A DNA stretch of 6,451 nt from SHZI01 sp049290495 (GTDB lineage Bacteria > Pseudomonadota > Gammaproteobacteria > Steroidobacterales > GCA-2729495), in contig JBATNV010000090.1 in NCBI GenBank assembly GCA_049290495.1, forward strand, positions 1 to 6,451. The letters are read 5' to 3'. The translations under genes were made by a program, and so were the position numbers. This document shows, piece after piece, positions 1 to 6,451 of this stretch. The notes beneath the pieces were generated by a model. It had not been told where the DNA came from. It searched no databases and saw only the letters and a list, made by a program, of their open reading frames with translations. The first letter of the stretch is position 1. Each line of letters begins with the position of its first letter.

Positions 1-1744
1 GGCCATGCGCGATCTGCTCCGACAGGTATGCCAGTTCGTTGACTTCCGCGTCGTTCAAACCGAGCTGGAAATGCAGGTCCAGTGCGCGCACGATCGCCAC
101 CGCAATTGCGGCTGAGCCGCCGAGGCCCATTCCGCGCGGTACATCCGGAAAGACTTCAATGCGCAGCTTGCGCGTCGCGAGGCCCAGCTTGTCGAGAATC
201 GCACCGGCTGCGCGTTCGAAGGAGCGACGCTGTTCCGCGGGTTTTGCCAGCTGGTATTCAACGCCCCAGCGCGGGATCAGCAGTTCAACGCCACGCTCGC
301 CGTCCTCGACGACCGCGCGAATGGTGAGCGGAATCGGCAGCGCGATAGCGTGGCGGCCATGCACCACGGCATGCTCACCGAGCAGGATGACCTTGCCATA
401 GCCGATGCCGACGCCGGCTTCCGGTTCACGCCGAGCGCCGGTGCCGGCAACAGGCGCCGGCTGGCGAACTTCAGCCAGGATCTGCTCGGCTTTCCAGACC
501 TTGATCTCGCCGCTCTGGAGCACGCGCTCGAGCACTTCGTTGAACAGTTCCGGCGGCACCCCGGCCGCCTTGACCACGCTGCGTGCATGCAGCGTCATGT
601 GGCCGGTCTGGATGCCATCGGTGGCCAGCGCGCGCAGCGCGGCGAAGTTCTGCGCGAGGCCCACTGCGGCCATGACTTCAGCGAGCTCGGTAGCGGTCTC
701 GGCGCCCAGCAGGCGCAGGTTCATCGCCACGCCCGGATTTGATTCCAGCGGACCACCGACGATGCCGACCTTCATCGGCATTTCGATGCGCCCGCACAGG
801 TTGCCGGCTTCGTCTTTCCACCATTCGGTGAGCGAGCCGTAGCGGCCATGCCGGGCTGCATACGCATGTGCGCCGGCTTCGATTGCGCGCCAGTCATTGC
901 CGGTGGCGAGCGCCACGGCATCGACGCCGTTCATGACGCCCTTGTTATGCGTTGCTGCCCGGTAGGGGTCTGCGTGGGCGAAGTCGGCAGCGATGATGAT
1001 GCCGTCACGCACGCGTTCGCCGGCATAGCCCTTGCCCGCAAGCTGCGCAACCGGCAAAACGACCTCGGCACGCGCCAGGGCGCGATCGGCGAGGTTCGAG
1101 AGGATGCGCAGGAAGACCGTGCCTTCGGTGATCTGCTCGATCAGCGAAGCCACGCCTTCACACATGCCGTTGACGAGGTTGGCGCCCATCGCATCGCGGG
1201 TGTCGACCAGCAGGTGCACGATCAGCATCTCGCCGGGCATGGAGCGCAGCGGATAGGAGCGCACTTCTATATCTACTGCTCCGCCACCGCGCGCCACCAT
1301 GCGCGGATGGAAGCTGTTGGCCAGGTCGAGAATTTCCTGTTTGCGCTCCAGCAGGGTTGCCTGGGCTGCAGGCAGGTTGGGTACTTCGAGTACCTGGATC
1401 TGGCCGATGAGGATCGGTGGGGTGGAAGTCGTGGCAAAACCGCCGGCTTCGCGAGCCAGCTTGGCGGTTGCACTGATCGCCGCGACGATCGAGGGTTCCT
1501 CGACTGCCATCGGCACCACATAGTCCTTGCCGTTGATCAGGAAGTTGAGGCCGAGCCCGATGGGGATACCGAGCACGCCGATGACGTTCTCGATCATCTT
1601 GTCGGCTGCCTGAAGATCGAGTGTCGTCTGGCCGCTGGACAGCCGGTCGAAATCAGCATCGCTGAGCAGGCCGCGTTCGTGCACGGCGCGTACGCGCTCG
1701 GCGACGCTCATCTTGTAGAAATGCGGGATGCGGGATCGAGTCAC
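1..1744 (-). CDS. mvaA: Fused class II HMG-CoA reductase - mevalonate kinase (3' end beyond window)
   Basis: The frame is open for 581 codons from GTG 1744 to the left edge. Residues 1-425 match class II HMG-CoA reductase end to end: EEPSIVAA (E83), DAMGANLVN (184-192), THNKG (K268), ATGNDWRA (D284) and GHMTLHAR (H382). These are the Glu, Lys, Asp and His catalytic residues known from Pseudomonas mevalonii. A linker rich in Pro, Ala, Gly and Arg (about 426-445) leads into the start of a GHMP-family mevalonate kinase: GKVILLGEHAVVHG (450-463), then PRGMGLGGSAA (536-546), the ATP-binding loop. The protein should reduce HMG-CoA to mevalonate and phosphorylate it, in the cytoplasm, for isoprenoid synthesis. 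The GTG start is favoured by an upstream GAAGGG and because residues 5-10 align with the known N-terminus; Met12 would cut into the fold. The kinase C-terminal half lies outside the window, so its activity is inferred. The gene is divergent from fadD. Confidence 0.93.
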   Translation of the reverse strand, partial: MTRSRIPHFYKMSVAERVRAVHERGLLSDADFDRLSSGQTTLDLQAADKMIENVIGVLGIPIGLGLNFLINGKDYVVPMAVEEPSIVAAISATAKLAREAGGFATTSTPPILIGQIQVLEVPNLPAAQATLLERKQEILDLANSFHPRMVARGGGAVDIEVRSYPLRSMPGEMLIVHLLVDTRDAMGANLVNGMCEGVASLIEQITEGTVFLRILSNLADRALARAEVVLPVAQLAGKGYAGERVRDGIIIAADFAHADPYRAATHNKGVMNGVDAVALATGNDWRAIEAGAHAYAARHGRYGSLTEWWKDEAGNLCGRIEMPMKVGIVGGPLESNPGVAMNLRLLGAETATELAEVMAAVGLAQNFAALRALATDGIQTGHMTLHARSVVKAAGVPPELFNEVLERVLQSGEIKVWKAEQILAEVRQPAPVAGTGARREPEAGVGIGYGKVILLGEHAVVHGRHAIALPIPLTIRAVVEDGERGVELLIPRWGVEYQLAKPAEQRRSFERAAGAILDKLGLATRKLRIEVFPDVPRGMGLGGSAAIAVAIVRALDLHFQLGLNDAEVNELAYLSEQIAHG

Positions 1745-1750
1745 GGGGCG

Positions 1751-1756
1751 CCCTTC
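1751..1756 (-). promoter_or_regulatory. Ribosome binding site of the HMG-CoA reductase-kinase gene
   Basis: The minus strand reads GAAGGG, 6 nt before the GTG at 1744-1742. The frame stays open upstream with no better start, so this site and the family N-terminus together decide the GTG start. Confidence 0.6.
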
Positions 1757-1936
1757 GATGGATGTTCGGGTCTGGCTGTTTGCTCGTGCACCGCGAAGCT
1801 CCGGAAACCCGCGGCAGCGCGCGGCAACCGTAGCAGGAATGGCCGTGCGCCGCCATGTTTGAGACGCGCGCAGGTGGTCGCCCTGCATTTCGCTACCGCT
1901 AGCCCGGGCGTTAACATGAAGCAGGCTTTTGGCAGC

Positions 1937-1941
1937 AGGTG
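1937..1941 (+). promoter_or_regulatory. Ribosome binding site of fadD
   Basis: AGGTG lies 5 nt before ATG 1947. It supports that ATG over the in-frame TTG at 1929, which would add six residues not expected in FadD. Confidence 0.5.
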
Positions 1942-1946
1942 ACGGC

Positions 1947-3607
<1,661 letters not shown>

Positions 3608-3611
<4 letters not shown>

Positions 3612-3979
3612 CGGCTGCCAGCCTTGGGATTGGCGCCAAAGCGATTGTCGCCCGGCGTGCCGTCCCGCACGAACCAGATGAACAGGATGATTGCGCCAAT
3701 AAACGGAATCAGGTCGAGTAGCAACCACCAGCCGCTGCGATTCGTGTCGTGAAGCCGCCGTACCGAGACCGCAATGCCCGGGATGAACGTGGCCAGCCAG
3801 AAAATGCCACTCAACAATCCGGTCCCGAATTCATAGTTCGCGCTGCCGACAAGCTTGTCGATGGTGATCAGGCCGATAGTGATGAGCCAGAAGAACAGGA
3901 TGAAGTACCAGAATTCCGCCCGCTGGGCGCGACCTGTGAACGTCGCATATTTCCCCAATGCCAGCTTAAACCACTTCAT
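3608..3979 (-). CDS. DUF805 family inner-membrane protein
   Basis: This 123-residue membrane protein carries the DUF805 (YhaH/YhaI-like) signatures: GRAQRAEFWYF (16-26), RRLHDTNRSGWW (74-85) and PGDNRFGANP (109-118). Hydrophobic segments lie at about 25-40, 54-73 and 84-104, so three or four membrane passes are likely. The molecular function of the family is unknown to me; members are usually small integral inner-membrane proteins. The ATG at 3979 is preceded by GAGGG at 7 nt. Length and ends match the family, so the gene looks intact. It converges on fadD with overlapping stops and is divergent from the small exported protein at 4028. It appears monocistronic. Confidence 0.92.
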
Positions 3980-3986
3980 GGCCCCG

Positions 3987-3991
3987 CCCTC
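3987..3991 (-). promoter_or_regulatory. Ribosome binding site of the DUF805 gene
   Basis: The minus strand reads GAGGG, 7 nt before the ATG at 3979. It is a good Shine-Dalgarno match and fixes the start. Confidence 0.6.
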
Positions 3992-4014
3992 GCTGCGAGC
4001 AACTGCGGCCTCAA

Positions 4015-4020
4015 AGTATA
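4015..4020 (-). promoter_or_regulatory. Probable -10 element (TATACT) of the DUF805 gene
   Basis: The minus strand reads TATACT, a 5/6 match to TATAAT. It would place the transcript start near 4008, giving a leader of about 30 nt that contains the GAGGG site. No good -35 is visible at 16-18 bp. The expected -35 position falls inside the start of the divergent gene at 4028. Confidence 0.4.
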
Positions 4021-4027
4021 GCGCACC

Positions 4028-4486
4028 ATGCCTTGGAGCGTGAGTACCAGCCTCATCCGACGATTACTGGCGCGCAAAGTCGCCGTCGGCTGTGTCGTCG
4101 CGCTGCTTGCGCTTCTGGCTGCCGCCGACGTCGAAGCATCCCGCACCATCTATCTCGCCAGAAACGAAGCGCTCTGCGCGACCGGGGGCCCCGCCTGCAT
4201 AAAGGGCACTCTGAGCTACGACACGAACAGCCGGCTGCTGACGCTGCGCGGTCGCGTTCAGTTTGCGCCCGGGCCCGGCGAGTTCAGGATAACCGTCAAG
4301 GGCAGCAACCGGCTCGGCCACGTGGCCTTCGCGCCCATGGAGATCAAGGTGCGCGGCAAGCCGACGGAGATCGTCGACTTCAAGATGATCCCTGATCACC
4401 CGGATGTGGAGAACTGGCAGATAGACCACATCGAGTTCGTCCTCGCGACTGATTTGAATCGTGGCACGAGGGCCGCGCCGGACTGA
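4028..4486 (+). CDS. Small exported protein of unknown function
   Basis: This protein has 152 residues. A basic N-region (RRLLARK, 11-17) is followed by a hydrophobic core (about 18-33) and a plausible signal peptidase site after VEA (residue 37), so it should be exported to the periplasm or beyond. C22 is not in a convincing lipobox. The mature part is about 115 residues, with two close cysteines (C50 and C57) that could form a disulfide, and alternating hydrophobic stretches such as LLTLRGRVQF and FRITVKG that suggest a beta-sandwich. I do not recognise the family. The start is uncertain: ATG 4028 has no Shine-Dalgarno sequence, and GTG 4040 in the same frame would also leave a valid signal peptide. 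The gene is divergent from DUF805 (48 bp) and converges on the crotonase gene with a 12-bp gap. Confidence 0.7.
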   Translation: MPWSVSTSLIRRLLARKVAVGCVVALLALLAAADVEASRTIYLARNEALCATGGPACIKGTLSYDTNSRLLTLRGRVQFAPGPGEFRITVKGSNRLGHVAFAPMEIKVRGKPTEIVDFKMIPDHPDVENWQIDHIEFVLATDLNRGTRAAPD

Positions 4487-4498
4487 GTCATTGCCCCC

Positions 4499-5266
4499 TT
4501 AACGTGGTGCCAACGCTTTCTCCGCAGCGGCCCAGTGATCGGCATGGATCCAGGTCGCGGTGAAGCCCTGCTCTTCCTGGTTGGTGAGCCGTTCGTGTAG
4601 TGCACGCCGGCTGGCCAGCGCGAGTGCCTTGTAGGCGCGCAGTACCTGTACGGGTCGTTGCAGAAACGGCGCGATAAAAGCTGCCGTGCAGTCGGCCAGT
4701 GTTTCATCGCCGGCACAGACCCGCTGCATCAATCCGAGTTGCAAGGACTCTGCAGCGGGAATCCGTCGCGCTTCGAGCAGTATCTGCAGGGCGCGTGCTG
4801 AACCGAGTGTGGCCAGCAGGTCGATGCCGCCGCCCCAGGCGGTGGTGACATTGAGCTGGGCCTGCAAAAAGCCGAGTTCAGTCTTTGCGGTGGCGATGCG
4901 CAGGTCGCAGGCCATGGCGAGTTCAGCGCCGCCGCCGAGCGCGTGTCCGTTGAGTGCGGCAATGACCGGCACCGGGAACTGGCGAACCTGTTCAAGCGCG
5001 GCGCGTGCACGGCGCGACATCGCCAGCGTGTCAGCCTCACTGCGTACCGCTTCGAGTTCGCGCAGATCGCCGCCAGCGGCGAAGCAACGATCGCCGCTGG
5101 CTGTCAGCACCGCGCATTTCAGCGTGGTGTCAGCGGCATGTTGCACGAAGGCGCTGCCGATCCGGTCCAGCAGTTCGAGCGACAGCGCATTGCGCTTGTC
5201 GGGCCGGTTGATGGTGAGGCGCAGCGTGTCGCCGCTGCGTTCGGTCAGGAGTATGTCTGCAGCCAC
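4499..5266 (-). CDS. Crotonase-fold enoyl-CoA hydratase/isomerase family protein
   Basis: This 255-residue protein has the usual length for a crotonase. N-terminal RPDKRNALS (21-29), the first oxyanion-hole motif CFAAGGDLRE (61-70) and the second, NGHALGGGAELAMACD (106-121), are intact; together they bind an acyl-CoA thioester and stabilise an enolate. E115 corresponds to the first catalytic Glu of mitochondrial enoyl-CoA hydratase. By hand alignment on the following glycine motif (AWGGG, 143-147), the second catalytic Glu position is Q135. Acid-base chemistry may therefore differ, and decarboxylation, isomerisation or another enolate reaction is possible; the FLQAQLN..AWGG pattern recalls ethylmalonyl-CoA decarboxylase (ECHDC1-like) proteins. 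The start is GTG 5266 without a strong ribosome binding site, 10 nt after the stop of the upstream MaoC gene, suggesting translational coupling. The exact substrate cannot be read from the sequence. Confidence 0.88.
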   Translation of the reverse strand: MAADILLTERSGDTLRLTINRPDKRNALSLELLDRIGSAFVQHAADTTLKCAVLTASGDRCFAAGGDLRELEAVRSEADTLAMSRRARAALEQVRQFPVPVIAALNGHALGGGAELAMACDLRIATAKTELGFLQAQLNVTTAWGGGIDLLATLGSARALQILLEARRIPAAESLQLGLMQRVCAGDETLADCTAAFIAPFLQRPVQVLRAYKALALASRRALHERLTNQEEQGFTATWIHADHWAAAEKALAPR

Positions 5267-5276
5267 CGGATATCGC

Positions 5277-5744
5277 TCAGAAGTAGAGTCGCATCACGCA
5301 TTCGGCGATGCAGGCCGGGCGGTCCTGGCCTTCGATCTCGACGGCGTATTCCTCGACGAGTTCCAGGCTGCCCTTGACCTCGGCGACAGAGATGAGCTTG
5401 CAGTGAGCGCGGATCCGGCTGTCAACGACGACGGCGTTTGGAAAGCGCAGCTTGTTGATGCCGTAGTTGATCACGCGCTTTACGCCCGGGGCGAGCGGCT
5501 TGCCCTCATCCACGAGGTCGCGCAGCAGCGGATAGAGCGACAGCGTCAGATAACCGTGTGCGATGGTTTTGCCATAAGGCGACTCGCTTGCTGCACGGCG
5601 AGGATCGACGTGAATCCACTGTTGATCGCGCGTGGCGCCGGCAAAGGCATCGATCATCGTCTGGTCGACGATGAGCCAGTCGCTGGTATGAATTTCCTGG
5701 CCGACTTTCGACTGCAGGTCGGCAAGCGCTTGGGCAAGGGCCAT
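5277..5744 (-). CDS. MaoC/NodN-like hotdog-fold acyl-CoA hydratase (dehydratase)
   Basis: This 155-residue single-hotdog protein carries the R-hydratase signature FAGATRDQQWIHVD (34-47). D40 and H45 have the same spacing as the catalytic Asp/His pair of PhaJ-type (R)-specific enoyl-CoA hydratases. TIAHGYLTLSL (60-70) and NYGINKLRFPNA (93-104) are typical of the NodN/Rv0130-like branch. It probably interconverts 2-enoyl-CoA and (R)-3-hydroxyacyl-CoA in the cytoplasm; chain length and direction are unknown. D108 in VVVDSRIR sits where relatives usually have Gly. ATG 5744 has GGGAG 9 nt upstream. It is the first gene of a two-gene operon with the crotonase gene. With fadD nearby, the context is acyl-CoA metabolism, but no dehydrogenase or thiolase is in view. 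Confidence 0.9.
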   Translation of the reverse strand: MALAQALADLQSKVGQEIHTSDWLIVDQTMIDAFAGATRDQQWIHVDPRRAASESPYGKTIAHGYLTLSLYPLLRDLVDEGKPLAPGVKRVINYGINKLRFPNAVVVDSRIRAHCKLISVAEVKGSLELVEEYAVEIEGQDRPACIAECVMRLYF

Positions 5745-5753
5745 GGTGAGTAA

Positions 5754-5758
5754 CTCCC
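5754..5758 (-). promoter_or_regulatory. Ribosome binding site of the MaoC-like gene
   Basis: The minus strand reads GGGAG, 9 nt before ATG 5744. It supports this start and the complete hotdog domain. Confidence 0.55.
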
Positions 5759-5864
5759 TGTTAAGGTATGGCGGGAAAACTGACGCAGTGCAAAGATGCT
5801 AGCAGACGTTGTGTTGCTGTGCCGGTCTCGACAGCTGCCGAACCGTGGTACTGGATCCGCGGGC

Positions 5865-5870
5865 TATAAT
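5865..5870 (+). promoter_or_regulatory. -10 element (TATAAT) of the lipoprotein gene
   Basis: This is a perfect TATAAT in otherwise GC-rich DNA, 45 bp before the ATG at 5916. It would start a transcript near 5877 with a leader of about 40 nt. No good -35 is present at 16-18 bp, and there is no TGn extension, so an activator or another contact may be needed. Confidence 0.55.
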
Positions 5871-5904
5871 CTCGTCGCGTTCAGCCCTGTAAACCCCGCG
5901 TCCC

Positions 5905-5909
5905 GGGAG
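5905..5909 (+). promoter_or_regulatory. Ribosome binding site of the lipoprotein gene
   Basis: GGGAG lies 6 nt before ATG 5916. Its strength and spacing fix the start, which gives a signal peptide of the right length. Confidence 0.65.
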
Positions 5910-5915
5910 TCGCTC

Positions 5916-6451
5916 ATGCCACGGATACTGATCGTTTCGGCGCTGGCCATGAGCCTGGTTCTGGCGCTTGGCGCCTGTACCAGTCCGCCGGTCAAGCCGC
6001 CGTCGGGTAGCAGCGGGAGTACACAGGGTTCCTCAGGCTCCCAGTCAAAATCGAGTACCAGTAAGCAGAGTGGGTCGCAGTCAGGATCGCAATCGGGTTC
6101 GCAGCCTGGTTCAGCTTCAGGTTCTCAGTCCGGTTCACAAGCTGGATCCCAGTCAACCTCAACAGCGGGTTCCCAATCCGGAGCATCTCAGTCAGGTACT
6201 CAATCTGGTCGCCAATCCGGTAACCAGGCCGGTGCAAACAGCGGACCGGGTTCTGCAGGCCAATCAGCAGGAATGGGCAGCGCATCGGCTGGCAGTGCAG
6301 CCAAAGCTGCAAGCCCTGGTGGAGCCGGAAATGCAGCAGGTGCAGGCAGCAGTGCAGCGGGCACGGGTAGCGCAGGCACGACTGGAAGCCCAGGCGGAAC
6401 TGCAGGGGCTGCCGGTACGGCTGGCGGCGGCGGCGGCGGATCAGGCACTAC
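5916..6451 (+). CDS. Low-complexity Ser/Gly/Gln/Ala-rich lipoprotein (3' end beyond window)
   Basis: 178 codons are visible and the frame is open at the right edge. Residues 1-20 form a lipoprotein signal peptide (Arg3, hydrophobic core, lipobox LGAC with C21). Thr at +2, not Asp, predicts transfer to the outer membrane under the E. coli rule. The mature part has no globular character: a PPVKPP segment, a Ser-rich stretch with Lys45 and Lys50, a G-x-Q-S tetrapeptide array (about 53-113), then an Ala/Gly/Ser/Thr region ending in six glycines (170-175). It contains no Asp, Glu or aromatic residue; the only charged residues after C21 are Lys and Arg. I do not recognise a family. The disordered part may be a flexible tether or surface coat, perhaps with a folded domain beyond the window; this is inference. 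The gene is divergent from the MaoC-crotonase operon and has its own TATAAT and ribosome binding site. Confidence 0.85.
   Translation, partial: MPRILIVSALAMSLVLALGACTSPPVKPPSGSSGSTQGSSGSQSKSSTSKQSGSQSGSQSGSQPGSASGSQSGSQAGSQSTSTAGSQSGASQSGTQSGRQSGNQAGANSGPGSAGQSAGMGSASAGSAAKAASPGGAGNAAGAGSSAAGTGSAGTTGSPGGTAGAAGTAGGGGGGSGT
6072..6254 (+). repeat. Degenerate 12-bp tandem repeat encoding G-x-Q-S tetrapeptides
   Basis: About fifteen consecutive tetrapeptides follow the pattern Gly-x-Gln-Ser (x mainly Ser, also Thr, Arg, Asn, Ala), from residue 53 to 113 of the lipoprotein. There is one extra residue near residue 90 (GASQS). At DNA level the copies differ, using many synonymous Ser, Gly and Gln codons, so it is a protein-level repeat more than a recent DNA expansion. 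Confidence 0.8.
6423..6437 (+). repeat. (GGC)5 trinucleotide repeat encoding polyglycine
   Basis: Five perfect GGC units plus a following GGA encode Gly170-Gly175 of the lipoprotein. Unit changes would alter linker length without shifting the frame. Confidence 0.75.

Larger units (their letters stand above)
1745..1946. promoter_or_regulatory. Divergent intergenic region between the mevalonate fusion gene and fadD
   Basis: These 202 bp must hold the promoters of both divergent genes. I found no convincing -35/-10 pair on either strand. TAACAT at 1912-1917 is a possible fadD -10, but its -35 is poor. The centre contains small palindromes (GCTAGC at 1898-1903, GCCCGGGC at 1902-1909, GTTAAC at 1910-1915) that could be part of an operator or simply chance in GC-rich DNA. 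No complete FadR- or PsrA-type palindrome was recognised. Confidence 0.45.

Noticed and set aside
1777..1861. Two GTTTG half-sites as a possible PsrA-type operator near fadD
   Set aside because: No partner CAAAC half-site at the required spacing is present, so the palindrome is incomplete.
848..1942. 364-codon open frame on the plus strand
   Set aside because: It is antisense to the HMG-CoA reductase, whose frame matches a known family residue by residue. The plus frame shows no recognisable domain and reflects GC-rich codon bias.
3613..3639. Possible terminator hairpin after fadD (GGCTGCCAGCC and the palindrome TTGGCGCCAA)
   Set aside because: Stems are short, there is no T-run, and the sequence is the coding 3' end of the DUF805 gene (its last codons).
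4487..4498. Terminator between the exported protein and crotonase genes
   Set aside because: The gap is only 12 bp and I see no inverted repeat with a T-run there.
4686..5753. 355-codon open frame on the plus strand
   Set aside because: It runs antisense across both the crotonase and MaoC-like genes and has no family features; it is a shadow of high third-position GC.
5763..5793. Candidate minus-strand promoter for the MaoC operon (TTGCAC, 17 bp, CATACC)
   Set aside because: Each hexamer matches the consensus at only three of six positions, and the implied transcript start would fall on the ribosome binding site.
6200..6448. Minus-strand Pro/Ala-rich frame
   Set aside because: It is the reverse complement of the Gly/Ala-rich lipoprotein coding region; the proline runs come from GGN codons read backwards.

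Overview
This is a GC-rich bacterial window. A FadD close to the enterobacterial type, a DUF805 membrane protein and a lipobox lipoprotein suggest a Gram-negative proteobacterium, most likely a gammaproteobacterium. That assignment is inferred from remembered family sequences; no database search was run. I see no tRNA, rRNA, CRISPR array, insertion sequence or phage gene.

Left part (1-1946): the whole left quarter is one uninterrupted minus-strand reading frame that runs off the left edge. It starts at a GTG at 1744. It encodes a complete class II HMG-CoA reductase (about residues 1-425), a short Pro/Ala/Gly/Arg linker, and then, in the same frame, the N-terminal part of a mevalonate kinase (from about residue 446). 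The two enzymes catalyse consecutive steps of the mevalonate route to isoprenoids, so this is a natural fusion of HMG-CoA to mevalonate to phosphomevalonate. The window ends just before the expected third kinase motif. A 202-bp region separates this gene from the divergent fadD.

Centre (1947-4498): fadD (long-chain acyl-CoA synthetase, plus strand) converges on a small DUF805 inner-membrane protein (minus strand), with both stop codons inside the same TTAA. A divergent gene for a small exported protein of unknown function follows, and it converges on the next operon.

Right part (4499-5744): a two-gene minus-strand operon encodes a MaoC/NodN-like hotdog hydratase and then a crotonase-fold protein, 10 bp apart. 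The crotonase keeps its oxyanion-hole motifs and one catalytic Glu but has Gln at the second catalytic Glu position, so it may not be an ordinary enoyl-CoA hydratase. With fadD, these genes point to acyl-CoA metabolism.

Right edge (5745-6451): a divergent gene with a perfect TATAAT -10 and a good ribosome binding site encodes a lipoprotein. Its mature part is low-complexity: a G-x-Q-S tetrapeptide array followed by an Ala/Gly-rich tail, with no acidic or aromatic residue in the visible portion. It is cut by the window end.

The most unusual items are the reductase-kinase fusion and the G-x-Q-S lipoprotein. The rest is ordinary housekeeping or lipid metabolism with some residue-level oddities.
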